DNA of 64,000 nucleotides from Desulfothermus okinawensis JCM 13304 (GTDB taxonomy: Bacteria > Desulfobacterota > Desulfovibrionia > Desulfovibrionales > Desulfothermaceae), in assembly GCA_001311565.1 (NCBI GenBank), contig BBBM01000003.1, positions 1 through 64,000 on the forward strand. Direction: 5' to 3'. Below the pieces are notes generated by a model. That model was not told the origin of the DNA, made no database searches, and was given only the letters and a program-made list of their open reading frames with translations. This document shows positions 31,787-42,711 of this stretch, in pieces (the stretch's first letter is position 1; each line of letters starts with the position of its first letter). The translations under genes and the position numbers were made by a program.

Positions 31787-33363
31787 ATGGGCTTTGAGAT
31801 CATTAAAGAAAATTACTCAGGAGCGATCAAGGAAGTCACCATTGGGACTGGTGACAAGGCCCTGAAATTGGGGGGACAGACATGTCTGCCCTTTTATACC
31901 TTTGAGGGAGACATGCCAAACAAACCCAAGATTGCAATGGAAGTTTGGGATATGGAACCCCCAGAGTGGCCTGATGCAGCAAAGGAGCCATTTAAGGATT
32001 GTTTAAATGATCCAGCAAAGTGGGCCAAGAAGTGTGTTGAAGAGTATGGTGCAGATGCCATTGCCCTGCTCCTTAGGTCCATTGACCCCAATGACAAAAA
32101 TGCGCCGGCTGAAGAGGCAGTTGCCACAGTCAAGAGTGTTTTGGATGCTGTGGATGTGCCAGTGATTGTATGGGGCTGTGCCAATGTGGAAAAGGATGCA
32201 GAGGTATTGAAGAAAATAGCAGAAGAGTGCGATGGGAAAAATTTAGCAATTGGCCCAATTGAAGATGCAAATCACAAACAGATCGGCGCTGCTGTAATGG
32301 GATTTGGTCATACCGCCATTGCCTCCTCTCCAATTGACATCAACCTTGCAAAACAGATCAATATCCTGCTTGAGAATTTGGGATTACCTCTAGATAGAAT
32401 GGTAATTGACCCCACAACAGGCGGTCTTGGTTATGGACTTGAGTATTCATATTCAGTAATGGAGAGGATTATGCTCGCCGCCATGACCTTTGGCGACGAC
32501 AAGTTGCAGCTTCCCATAGTAAATAACCTTTCCTTTGAGGTCTGGAAGTGTAAAGAGGCAAAGGAGACAGTGGATAGCGCTCCCCTTTTAGGTGATCCAG
32601 AGAGAAGGGGAATTTTAATGGAGAGCGTTGCAGCAGTTTGTTATTTAATTTCAGGCTCTTCTCTCCTTATTTTACGTCATCCTGAAACTGTAAAATTGGT
32701 GCGCGCATATATTGATTTAATGATAGACGGTGGAATGGCAACTGATGTTGCTCCAATAAATAAATTGCTACCAGAGGTAAGTGTTGATTATGCATCACTT
32801 GCACCAGAGCCAGATCTAAAGATCGAGGAAGAGAAAAAGGCAGCAGCACCTGCTGCAAAGAAAGAGGCAGCACCACCAAAGAAGGAAGAGAAAAAAAAGA
32901 GCCTGAGAAGAAGGTTGAGGAAAAGAAAGTAGAGGCCAAGGTTGAAGAAAAGAAGGTAGAAGAAAAGAAAGAAGAAAAAGTACCTGAAGAAAAGGTAGCG
33001 GCTGCAGCTCCAGTTGCTGGCGTTGCCATTGATGAGGCAAAATTAGCAGCAATGATCAAAGAGGGTGTAAAGGCCGTATTAGAAGAGCTTGAGATCTCCA
33101 AGAAAGAGAAGGAAGCCCCTAAAGAGGATAAGGCCAAGAAATTGGCAGAAGAAAAGGCCAAGCTGAAGAGGCCAAGAAGAAGGAAGAAGAGGAATTTAAG
33201 AAGAAACTTGAGCAGGACATTGAGGCCGTAAGAAAGAAATATGAAGAGCTCAAAAAAAGGAAGAGAAGAGGAAGAAAAACAAATCTTTCCAGAAAATGTA
33301 CCTCAAAGTGGTCCAGAAAGACAGCTTTTTGAGTTAAAATTGATCCATAAAAGGGCAGCGTAA
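31787..33363 (+). CDS. acsD: CODH/ACS complex delta subunit (CFeSP small subunit) with charged C-terminal tail
   Basis: AcsD pairs with AcsC to form the corrinoid iron-sulfur protein. Residues 1-345 are the TIM-barrel core: FEIIKENYSGAIKEVTIG, GGQTCLPFYTFEG, VIVWGCANVEKD and VIDPTTGGLGYGLEYSYSVM. After that comes about 180 residues rich in Lys, Glu and Ala (KKVEEKKVEAKVEEKK), predicted as charged helix or coiled coil, ending QLFELKLIHKRAA. AAGGAG precedes the ATG at 31787. Three breaks lie in the tail: A 32891-32898 (two extra or one missing), one G missing near 33163, A 33251-33257 one too long. Confidence 0.93.
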
Positions 33364-33390
33364 ATAAAAAAAATATAAAAGGAGAGGAAT

Positions 33391-35627
33391 ATGTCCAAAT
33401 TAGTGGCATTTGCAGTTATACAGGGTGCATATAACATAGTATCAAAGGTGGAAGGACGCTATAAAAGGGTCCTTGAAGGTTATGAGGCATCCACAAAGGT
33501 TGGATTTCCAAATACAGCATATTATCTACCTGTTATCTATTCCTTAACAGGTCACAAGGTGGAGACTTTAGAAGATATGAAGAAGCCACTTGAATATGCT
33601 AGGCAGCTTCTTCCTCCACATATTAAAGGTCATCACCATGTACCTTATCTTGGACCCCTACTAGATGCAGGTATGGCTGCAATATTTGCCTTTGAGATAG
33701 ATGAGGCTTTAAATTATCTTGAAAAGCCAGATTTTTACCTCCATTCTGAGGAAATAGATGAAGAAAATGGAAAGATCTGGTTAGGTGCAGCTGATGATAT
33801 TATTTTCAGGAAAAGGGGTGTTGAGTTTGTTGATGGTTCAGCTCCTGGTTTTGCAGCAATAGTTGGCGCTGCTCCAACTCCAGAAATTGCCAAGATGATT
33901 GTTGAAGATTACCAGCAGAAAAACCTCTACATATTCCTGGCAGCTAATCAAAATGGAACCACAGTAGCTGAGCAACTTTTAGAGGCTGGGGTACAGATTG
34001 GCTGGAATACTCGTATTGTTCCATATGGTCCAGAGATTTCATCAGCAGTATTTGCACTTGGTTTTGCCAATAGGGTAGCAATGGCCTTTGGTGGTGTACA
34101 GCCTGGTGACTATAAAAAGATTTTGCTCTACAACAAAAACCGTGTATTTGCATTTGTCAATGCACTTGGCGATGTAAATGCTGAGTGGGCTGCAGCAGCT
34201 GGCGGTGCCATTAACTGGGGATTCCCAACAATAGCTGATACAGATATTCCTCAGGTACTACCTTATGGTGTATGTACTTATGAACACGTTGTATCCAATG
34301 TGCCCCATGATGAGATTGTTCAGAAGTCAATTGAGGTTAGAGGTCTTAAAGTACAGGTAACCAAGATTGATATCCCATGTGCATTTGGTCCTGCATATGA
34401 AGGTGAAAGGGTAAGAAAAGGCGATTTGTTCTGTCAGATGGGTGGTGGTAAGACCCAGTGTACCGAGCTTGTTCAAATGGCCAATATGAATGAAATTGAA
34501 GATGGTAAAGTAGAAGTTATTGGTAAGGATATTCCAGATCTAAAAGAGGGAGATGTTCTACCCCTTGGAATTTATGTACAGGTTGCTGGTAGGGAATTTC
34601 AGGAAGACTTTGAGCCAATTTTAGAAAGACAGATCCATCACCTTGTTAACTACATCCAGGGCGTAATGCACATTGGTCAGAGAGATATTTCCTGGGTAAG
34701 GGTTTCCAAGGCTGCAGTTGAAAAGGGATTTACCCTAAAGGATATAGGTGTTGTACTTCACGCAAAATTACACCAGGACTTTGGAAAGATCTTAGATAAG
34801 GTTCAGTCACTTTGTATACAAACAAAGACGACGTAGATGAACTCACAAAGAAGGCAAGGGCTGCCTATAAATATCGTGACGAGCGTGTTGAAAACATGAG
34901 GGATGAGGACGTTGAGATTTACTACTCCTGTACCCTTTGTCAGTCCTTTGCCCCAAGCCACGTATGTACAGTATCTCCTGAGAGGACAGGTCTTTGTGGT
35001 GCATATAACTGGATGGATTGTAGGGCATCTTATGAAATCAATCCAACTGGTCCTAACCAGCCAATCGAGAAAGGTGAATGTTTAGATCCCTGGAAAGGTG
35101 AATGGAAAGGAGTTAATGATTTTGTACACAAGGCATCAAAGGGCGGTATATCCTCCTACACATTTTATTCAATATTAGACAGACCAATGACCACTTGTGG
35201 TTGCTGTGAATGTATTGCAGCAGTCTTACCACAGTGTAATGGTGTTATGACAGTAAATAGGGAATATCAGGGTGAGACACCATGTGGTATGACCTTTACA
35301 ACCCTGGCAGGAACAATTGGTGGTGGTGCCCAGACTCCAGGATTTGTGGGGCATTCCAAATTCAACATCACCCAGAGAAAGTTTTTGCGCGGTGATGGTC
35401 CCAAGGACCAAGAGCATGGTGGTCTTTTAAGGCTTGTATGGATGCCAAAGATGCTAAAGGAAGAGCTCAAAGAAAGGCTCATTAAGAGAGGAGAAGAGCT
35501 GGGTATTCCTGATTTAATTGACAGGATCGCAGACGAGACCGTTGGAACAACAGAAGAAGAGATTTTGCCATTCTTAAAAGAAAAGAAGCATCCAGCTCTG
35601 GAACTTGAGCCAATGGTTGCTGGTTAA
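33391..35627 (+). CDS. acsB: Acetyl-CoA synthase (CO-methylating), CODH/ACS beta subunit
   Basis: AcsB joins a methyl group from CFeSP with CO and CoA at the nickel A-cluster. The protein of about 745 residues has the N-terminal CODH-contact domain (PNTAYYLPVIYSLTGHKV), the arginine-rich middle domain and the C-terminal A-cluster domain. The cluster cysteines are in YYSCTLCQSFAPSHVC, GLCGAYNWMDC and TTCGCCECI. The frame is open to codon 471 and again to the end. A single missing G near 34808 (CAGTCAC for CAGGTCAC) is the only break. GGAGAGG precedes the ATG. Confidence 0.97.
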
Positions 35628-35638
35628 TAGGGAATATT

Positions 35639-35658
35639 AGGGGGCAAATTTGCCCCCT
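35639..35658 (+). terminator. Palindromic stem between acsB and acsC
   Basis: AGGGGGCAAATTTGCCCCCT is a perfect 20-base palindrome 12 bases after the acsB stop, followed by TGTTTTCTTT. It fits a leaky intrinsic terminator or an mRNA-stabilising stem that would set acsDB against acsC levels. Confidence 0.75.
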
Positions 35659-35710
35659 TGTTTTCTTTAAAGAACATAAAAGGGACTGTTTTATATAAAA
35701 GGAGAGTAAT

Positions 35711-37054
35711 ATGGGTCTAACAGGAATTCAAATATTTAAGATGCTTCCTGGCACAAACTGTAAGGAGTGTGGGGCAGCTACATGTCTTGCTTTTGCCATG
35801 AATCTGGCTGCTGGTAAGGCTGAATTGGATCAATGTCCATATGTGTCTGATGAGGCTAGGGAAAAATTGGCTGAGGCATCAGCACCTCCAGTGCGTCCAG
35901 TGGCCATTGGTAAAGGTGTTAGGGCTGTAAAAATCGGGGGTGAGACTGTAGAATATAGACACGAAAAGACATTTGTGGGACCAACAGCAATAGCTGCTTT
36001 GGTGAATTCTGATATTTCAGAGGATGAGTTAAAAGACAAATTAAAGGTATGGAATGCATTTCAATATGAAAGGGTTGGTCTGAATTTACGTCCTGAGTTA
36101 ATTGCACTAAAAGATGTAAATGGCAATAAGGACGAATTTGCTGCCAAGGCCAAGTTGATAGCTGAAACATCTGAGTTTAATTTGATCTTAATGTCTGAAA
36201 ACAAAGAGGTAATAGAAGCAGCATTAGGTGTTACAAAATTTAAGAGGCCTCTTATCTATGGTGTAACAAAGGACAATGTAGAGGATTTTGGAAATCTTGC
36301 TAAAGAAAATGGAGTACCAGTTGCTGTAAAGGCAGATTCTGTTGATGAGTTAATTCCATTGACAGAAAAATTGGCAGATATGGGTTTAAAGGATATTGTA
36401 ATTGATTCAGGTGCAAGGGAACCAAAACAGGCATTTATAGATCAAGTGGCACTCAGGCGCGCAGCAGTAAGACAAAAGAATAGGGCAGTTGGATATCCAA
36501 CTATTACTTTTCCATGCGATATGGCATCAAACCTGGATGTAGAGACCATACTTGCAGCAACATTTATTGCCAAATATGGCGGAATTGTAGTTTTATCGGA
36601 TTTTCAACCAGAATCCCTGTTCCCACTCCTTCTAGAGAGGTTAAATATCTTTACAGATCCACAGAGGCCAATGACAGTAACTGAAGGTATCTATGAAATT
36701 GGTAAACCAGATGAGAACTCCCCAGTACTTGTTACATCTAACTTTGCCCTTACCTACTTTATTGTATCTGGTGAAGTGGAGGCATCAAAGGTACCCAGCT
36801 GGCTACTTATTAAAGATACAGAAGGTCTATCAGTTTTAACTGCTTGGGCTGCTGGTAAATTCTCTGGTGATGATGTTGGAATTTTTGTAAAGAAATCAGG
36901 GATTGAAGACAAGATAAAACACAAAGAACTCATTATCCCTGGTTATGCAGCTGCAATAGTTGGTGAGTTAGAGGAAGAGCTGCCTGATTGGAAGATAATA
37001 GTTGGGCCAAGAGAGGCTGCGCACCTGCCAGCCTTCTTAAAAGCAAGGCAGTAG
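35711..37054 (+). CDS. acsC: CODH/ACS complex gamma subunit (CFeSP large subunit)
   Basis: AcsC carries the corrinoid and one [4Fe-4S] cluster and passes methyl groups from AcsE to AcsB. The 447-residue frame is unbroken, one of the few long intact ones in the window. The N-terminal cluster motif is GTNCKECGAATCLAFA with the last Cys in ELDQCP. The barrel follows, then the C-terminal cobamide-binding part (PVLVTSNFALTYFIVSGEVE, GLSVLTAWAAGKFSGD). AAGGAG precedes the ATG. Confidence 0.97.
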   Translation: MGLTGIQIFKMLPGTNCKECGAATCLAFAMNLAAGKAELDQCPYVSDEAREKLAEASAPPVRPVAIGKGVRAVKIGGETVEYRHEKTFVGPTAIAALVNSDISEDELKDKLKVWNAFQYERVGLNLRPELIALKDVNGNKDEFAAKAKLIAETSEFNLILMSENKEVIEAALGVTKFKRPLIYGVTKDNVEDFGNLAKENGVPVAVKADSVDELIPLTEKLADMGLKDIVIDSGAREPKQAFIDQVALRRAAVRQKNRAVGYPTITFPCDMASNLDVETILAATFIAKYGGIVVLSDFQPESLFPLLLERLNIFTDPQRPMTVTEGIYEIGKPDENSPVLVTSNFALTYFIVSGEVEASKVPSWLLIKDTEGLSVLTAWAAGKFSGDDVGIFVKKSGIEDKIKHKELIIPGYAAAIVGELEEELPDWKIIVGPREAAHLPAFLKARQ

Positions 37055-37068
37055 CTTTGGTATAGTTT

Positions 37069-37104
37069 AAAGGGCAACCACAGTTTAAGGGTTGCCCTTT
37101 TTTT
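37069..37104 (+). terminator. Intrinsic terminator after acsC
   Basis: Arms AAAGGGCAACC (37069-37079) and GGTTGCCCTTT (37090-37100) close a ten-base loop and run into seven T. It lies 14 bases after the acsC stop, so acsE needs read-through or its own promoter in the 36 bases that follow. Confidence 0.88.
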
Positions 37105-37140
37105 GTAATGGAAACATAAATAGGTAAAGGGGATTTTGGT

Positions 37141-38039
37141 ATGACAATGTTACTTTTTGGAGAAAGCTTAAATGTAATGGTAAAAAAAGATTGGACGGGC
37201 TTTTAAGGAAAGGGATAAAAAGCCCATCCAGGAAGAGGCCCTTTTTCAAAAGGAAAAGGGAATGGATTATATTGACTTAAATATTGGTCCTGCAAAAAAA
37301 GGATGGACCAGACCTAATGCAATGGGTTGTTGAAACTGTCCAGGAAGTGGTGGATTTACCTCTGCTCCTAGACACTACAAACATTGATGCTATTGAGGCT
37401 GGGCTAAAGGTATGTGATAAGCCCCCAATTATAAATTCAATTATGTGCAGACCTGAAAGATATGAGAAGATGCTTCCCCTTGCTGCTGAATATAATGCTG
37501 ATTTTGTTGCCCTTATGTGGGGACCTGAAGGTCTTCCCAGGGATGAACACGAGAGAGTTGCACTTGCAGTGGAGCTCTTAACTGCAGCAAATGCAGCTGG
37601 TATCCCAAGTGAAAAGATCTGGGTTGACGGTGTTGTCACCCCTGTTAATGTTCAGCAAGATCATGCCATGAAGCTCGTTAAATTTTATGAGATGCTCTAT
37701 GGAGAACTGGCTGAGATGTTCCCAGGTGTGAGATCCACATGTGGTCTCTCAAATGTATCCAATGGTGCACCTGATCACCTTCGTCCAATCTTGAACCAGA
37801 CCTATGCTGTTATGCTTATGAAATATGGAATGCAGTCAATTATTACTGATCCAAAGGACGATGTATTAAATGCCATTGCTAAGGGTGAACGTCAGGATAT
37901 AGTTGACGTGATCTACCAGACAATGGATGGAAATGAGCCAAAATTAGATGACCTACCAAAAGAGCTTCAGGATTACGTAAAAACAACAAATGTCCTCCTT
38001 GGAAAGACCTTGTATTCAGATTCCTGGTTAGAACTATAA
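37141..38039 (+). CDS. acsE: Methyltetrahydrofolate:corrinoid iron-sulfur protein methyltransferase
   Basis: AcsE moves the methyl group of 5-methyl-H4F to the cobalt of AcsC. The rebuilt protein of about 298 residues starts MTMLLFGESLNVMVKKIGRAF. It has the pterin-binding barrel motifs DYIDLNIGPAKKDG, LLLDTTNIDAIEAGL, PIINSI and STCGLSNVSNGAP. Two A runs (37192-37198, 37294-37300) are one base too long. AAAGGGGAT lies before the ATG. It completes the acs set apart from acsA. Confidence 0.94.
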
Positions 38040-38066
38040 TTTTTTTACCTTAAAAAGCACTTATGG

Positions 38067-38105
38067 CCCTGCCTTAATTTTATTTTTAAGGGTAGGGTTT
38101 TTTTT
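38067..38105 (+). terminator. Intrinsic terminator after acsE
   Basis: CCCTGCCTTAA (38067-38077) pairs with TTAAGGGTAGGG (38086-38097) with one bulge, followed by eight T. It closes the acs region. Confidence 0.8.
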
Positions 38106-38189
38106 ATATCTGGATTTTCTCAGAATATTTTAATAGCATCGGTCTTTCAAAGGGAGTTATATTTTATTTTTTTAAAGGGAGATTTTTTT

Positions 38190-38811
38190 ATGCCTAGAAT
38201 AGATGATTATAAAATGGCCAGGGAAAAGGCAGTATTAGAACTTAAGGACGAGAGTTTTAAATACCTTGCAAATAGAAGTGGTTTTAAAATAGTAGATGAT
38301 AATAAAATGGAAATACCTTTTCTTGGAAGTGTTTATGAGCTTACCTACCCTGATTTTGTGTTTAAGGACAAAATAAAATCTGAAAAGGAAGTGCCTCTTA
38401 CTGAACAAGTGCTCATTTTACACTATTTGCAGGGGAAAAAGCCCCTTGAGATATATGATGAGTGGATATCTTATAGGGAAATACCAGGGGCAAGCTTTTA
38501 TTTTGGTCCTTTTACTGCCAGGGCAATAAATCCAATGGTAAAGGTCTTTGGACAGAATCTGGAACTCTTTGAGAAATGTTTTTCCATGCTGGGTGGAGAG
38601 AAGATAGATGATGGGGATATTGGATTTTTATATTATTTTTTTTCCCTTTGTGCCTGTTAAATACATCTTATGGGAAGGGGATGAAGAATTTCCACCTTCT
38701 GGAAACATCCTGTTTGATGCAAGTATATCAAATATCCTTTCCCCAGAAGATGTGGCGTGGCTATCGGGCATGACTGTTTACAAATTAATTGGCATATCAA
38801 GAAGTATATAG
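38190..38811 (+). CDS. DUF3786 domain protein
   Basis: The protein of about 206 residues starts MPRIDDYKMAREKAVLELKD. The stretch FLGSVYELTYPDF, then QVLILHYLQGKKP, GASFYFGPF and FPPSGNILFDASISNILSPEDVAWLSG are typical of DUF3786, a family often found beside CODH/ACS and corrinoid genes in anaerobes. Function unknown; a link to C1 metabolism is inferred from position next to acsE. One T run (38635-38643) is one base too long. Possible ribosome site AAAGGGAG. Confidence 0.8.
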
Positions 38812-38830
38812 ATTAGGAGGAAAAGGTGAT

Positions 38831-39983
38831 ATGGATGTGAAAAAAAGTTTATTACATTGAAGGTGATGGAATAGGTCCAGAGATATTTAGGGCAGCAAAA
38901 CTGGTAATTGACAGGGCAGTTGATGTGGCATCTGGAGGGGAAAAGAAGATAGAGTGGATTGAAGTTTTGGCTGGAGAAAAGGCTTACAGGGAAACTGGCT
39001 CATACCTGCCTCATGAGACCCTTAAAATATTAAGAGAAGAAGCAGAAATAGCAATAAAGGGACCACTCACAACTCCAGTAGGTAAGGGCTTTAGAAGTCT
39101 TAATGTGACTTTAAGACAGACTTTTGATCTATATGCATGTATTAGACCTGTTAGGTATTTTAAAGGCCTTGAGACCCCTGTGAAGCATCCAGAACTAGTT
39201 GATATGGTGATTTTTAGAGAAAATACAGAGGATGTGTATGCTGGGATCGAATGGGAGGCCAGTAGCAGTGAGGCAAAGCGGCTAATTGAATTCATGAAAG
39301 ATGAGTTAGGTGCAGATATTGATATAAGTGCTGCAATAGGGATTAAGCCCATTACTGAAAAAGGATCAAAAAGGCTTATTCGAAAGGCCATTAGATATGC
39401 CCTGGACAACAAGAGAAAAAGTGTTACCTTAATGCATAAGGGAAATATAATGAAATTTACAGAAGGGGCATTTTACAGGTGGGGTTATGAGGTGATGGAA
39501 GAGGATGAGTTTAAAGAATTTTGTGTAAGGGAAGGTGAGGAAGTAGAGGGTAAGATAGTAATAAAAGACAGGATAGCAGACAATATGTTTCAGCAGGTAT
39601 TAACCAGGCCAGCAGAATACGACGTAATTGCAACTACAAATTTAAATGGTGACTATATATCTGATGCACTGGCAGCACAGGTAGGTGGACTTGGACTTGC
39701 TCCAGGTGCAAATATAGGCGATAAGTTGGCCCTATTTGAGCCAACCCATGGTTCAGTTCCCAAAAGGCTGGAACAGATACAGCCAATCCTTGTAGTCTAA
39801 TCCTATCAGGGGCAATGATGCTTGAATACATGGGATGGATAGATGCTTCCTCAAGGATCCAGAATGCAATTGAAAAGGCGATTTCAAAAAAAAGAGGTGA
39901 CCCAGGATCTGGCAAGACTCATGGATGGAGCAAAGGTTGTAGGCTGTCAGAGGTTCGGAGAAATTATAGCTGAAAATCTATAA
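38831..39983 (+). CDS. icd: Isocitrate dehydrogenase (NAD(P))
   Basis: The rebuilt enzyme of about 383 residues has [11 protein letters not shown] at the start, the isocitrate-binding [36 protein letters not shown], catalytic Lys region [15 protein letters not shown] and coenzyme motif [18 protein letters not shown]. The S-L-N...R set marks isocitrate rather than isopropylmalate dehydrogenase. A lysine after the loop His may help decide NADP or NAD use; not resolved. Breaks: A 38840-38846 and A 39886-39893 one too long; A 39760-39763 one too short. AGGAGG precedes it. Confidence 0.92.
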
Positions 39984-40037
39984 TTTAATATATTGGGCCA
40001 ATTATATGAATTGGCCCAGTAAAAGCAAAATAGGTTT

Positions 40038-41403
40038 ATGTTTATGGGGATAAAAGAAAAGATAAAATTTTCCCAGTATGAGAATACAGTTATAGATTTT
40101 GTAAATAGTGGTGGGGTTTTTTTTGACATACACCAGGGACAATAATTTTATAAAGCTCCTCCACAGGATGGTCTTAAAGCACCTTGGTATTAAAAAGAGT
40201 TGTATAGCCACTTGTTATTCCAAGAAGGATCTTATTGCCAGGATTAATCTGGAACTTAAAACCCAAAATAGAGTGCTGTTGTTTTTGGAGAGGGTCTATG
40301 ATGGGATTCAGACCACAAATTTGCTCAGTGTTATAAGAGAGACTTATAAAGACAAGGTGTTTGTTATAATGCTCACAACTGAGGTTGAAAAGGAAGTACT
40401 TATAAAATTTTATGAGCTGGGGGCAAATAATTTTATTACCAAGCCCTTTAGTATGAATACCTTGATAGAAAAGATAGCATTTACAGTAAAGCCCCAATCA
40501 AAGTTAGGAGATAATTGAAGAGGCAAAGGCCTATTTAAATAAAGGTAATTTGGACCTGGCCCTGAAAAAAATGTGATGAAATTTTGAAGATCAAACCAAA
40601 TAGTGCTGCAGCTTACATGATAAAAGGAGACATATATAAAAAAAATGGGGAATATTGAAAAGGCAAAACAGTGTTATTTAAAGGCCCACACTGATTGGAA
40701 ATTGTATTTAGACCCATTGAAGAGGCTTGTTGAAATAAGTAAAGACACAGGGGATAAAAAAAGCCCTGTTAGAATATCTAAAAAAAATTGGATAAACTCA
40801 GTCCATTAAATGTTGAAAGAAAGGTAGAAATTGGAACTGTTTCTGTGGAAATAGGCAATAAGGAAGAAGGTGAAAAATATTTAGACAGCGCAATAACCCT
40901 TGCTACAAAACAATTAAAGGAAGAAATTGGAAATTTAGCCATAAAAATAGCAGATAACCTTATGAACCTGGATTCATCCCTGGCTGAGAAATACTATAGA
41001 AAGGCACTGGATGTTAAAAAGACCCTTGATGCCAGTGATATAGAGACCTTTAATAGACTGGGCATATGTCTAAGGCAACAGAAGAAGCCAAAATTGGCAA
41101 TAGAGGAATACAAAAAGGCACTTAAGTTGGATCCCTACAACGAGAGGATTATGTATAATATGTCCATGGCATATTTGGAAGCAGGTGAGGTTGAGAAAGC
41201 AAGGGATATACTAAATGTCCTTCTCAGGAGGAATCCTGATTTCGGCAGGGACAATGAGGTGGTCTTATATAACATGGGGATGATCTTTTATAAAGGAGGA
41301 GATAAAGATAGGGCCATAGAATTTTTTTAAAAAGTCCCTTAGGACAAATCCAGATTATGACCTTCCCAAAAAGGTCTTGAAAAGAATTTTAAATACACAA
41401 TAA
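40038..41403 (+). CDS. Response-regulator domain fused to TPR repeats
   Basis: The rebuilt protein of about 450 residues has an N-terminal receiver-like domain (VLLFLERVYDGIQ, FVIMLTTEVEKE, ITKPFSMNTLIEK) and then several TPR units: EEAKAYLNKGNLDLALKKC, SAAAYMIKGDIYKK, AEKYYRKALDVKK, RLGICLRQQKKPKLAIEEYKKAL and VLYNMGMIFYKGGDKD. The phospho-Asp position is not clear; LLFLERVYDG has Glu there, so it may be a pseudo-receiver. Such REC-TPR proteins act as scaffolds. Breaks: T 40117-40124, A 40565-40571, A 40638-40645, A 40757-40763, A near 40781, T 41323-41330; one base missing near 40514. Confidence 0.75.
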
Positions 41404-41410
41404 CTTTTTT

Positions 41411-41459
41411 TAACCCAAGTTTATCATTTTGACAAACTTGGTTTAGAAATCTTTTTTTT
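41411..41459 (+). terminator. Terminator after the REC-TPR gene
   Basis: TAACCCAAGTTT (41411-41422) pairs with AAACTTGGTTTA (41434-41445), and eight T follow at 41452. The convergent rarA gene ends inside it. The arm is nearly the same as that of the putA hairpin at 10417. Confidence 0.8.
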
Positions 41460-42669
41460 ATCCTGGTTTTGAGCCATTTTAACAGATATGGTTCTTTGCC
41501 ATGTGTTCTTGGTTTGTAAAATTTTTTTGTCCTTTAATTCATCTGGCAGATATTGTTGTTTCACCCATGCCTCTTTGTATGCATGTGGATATTTGTATCC
41601 CTTGCCGTATCCAAATTTTTTTATCAAGTCCAGTTGACGGATTTTTGAGGTGTAAGGGTACGTCTAATATGGACTTTTCTTTTATCAAGCCCTGTGCTTC
41701 AAGGTATGCCCTATATGATGAGTTGCTCTTAGGGGCAAGTGATAGGTAGATGGTGGTCTCAGACATGGGGATAAAACCCTCAGGCATTCCAATTAGTTCC
41801 ACTGCCTGGTAGCAGGAAACAGCCAGGGTCAGGGCATATGGGTCAGCAAGTCCAATATCCTCTGCTGCAGATATAATAAGCCTCCTGCATATAAACCTGG
41901 GATCCTCGCCAGATTCAAGCATACAGGCAAGATAATATACAGCAGCATCTGGATCACTTCCTCTAATGGACTTAATGAGTGCAGATGCAAGATGATAGTG
42001 TAGATCTCCCTGTCTGTTTCCCATAATTACCCTTTTTGGTAAGACCTCTTCTATTTTTTCAACAGTTAAATCTGATGGATCCACGTCTTTTGCAAATTCC
42101 AATATATTTAAAAGGCTCCTTGCATCCCCCATGGATACATTGATTATATAGTCAATGACATCTTCAGGGAGAGAGATGGATAACTCTTCCATGCCCTTTT
42201 GGGCGATTGTTTTTAAGTCGTCTTTTTGTAGGGGATTTAGCTTTAATACATGAAGCCTTGATAAAAGTTGCCTGGTTATTGAAAAGGAAGGATTTTCAGT
42301 GGTTGTGGCAAATAGCCTTAATTTGCCCTTTTCAAGTATGGGTAAAAATACATCCTGCTGGGCCTTTGAAAACCTGTGGATTTCATCTAAGATGAGTATA
42401 TCTGTGTCCTGGATGAGCTTTTTTTATTTCAGATACCCCAGTTTCAGGACCACTTAGGTGCACAATATTTTTTTGAGAAATTTTTCCCAATAATTTGGGC
42501 TAAAGTAGTCTTCCCACATCCTGGAGGCCCAAAAAAACAAGATATTTGGAGGGAAGGTAGCCTTAAGTATAGTGGAAATACTTTTTATAAGGTGTTTTTG
42601 CCCAACAAAATCTTCCAGTTTTTCTGGTCTAAGGCGCTCATATAGGGGAGGAATGTGGTGTTCCTTCAT
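41424..42669 (-). CDS. rarA: Replication-associated recombination protein A (RarA/MgsA)
   Basis: RarA is an AAA+ ATPase related to clamp loaders that acts at stalled forks. The rebuilt protein of about 413 residues has PLYERLRPEKLEDFVGQKHL, Walker A FFGPPGCGKTT, the sensor region MGDARSLLNILEFA, HYHLASALIKSIRGSDPDAAVYYLACMLE (a RarA signature) and AYKEAWVKQQYLPDELKDK. Breaks near 42525, 42475, 42420 and 41617 are each one A/T too many. The stop is uncertain: the run at 41452-41459 decides whether it ends at 41424 or just before the terminator stem. AGGAG precedes the ATG. Confidence 0.92.
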
Positions 42670-42711
42670 TTTCAGTTACTCCTATGTTGTCACAGCTTCT
42701 TTTTATTATCA

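Noticed and set aside
32667-33161. Minus-strand Ser/Phe-rich frame opposite the acsD tail
   Set aside because: It is the complement of the Lys/Glu-rich tail, has no ribosome site and no homology pattern.
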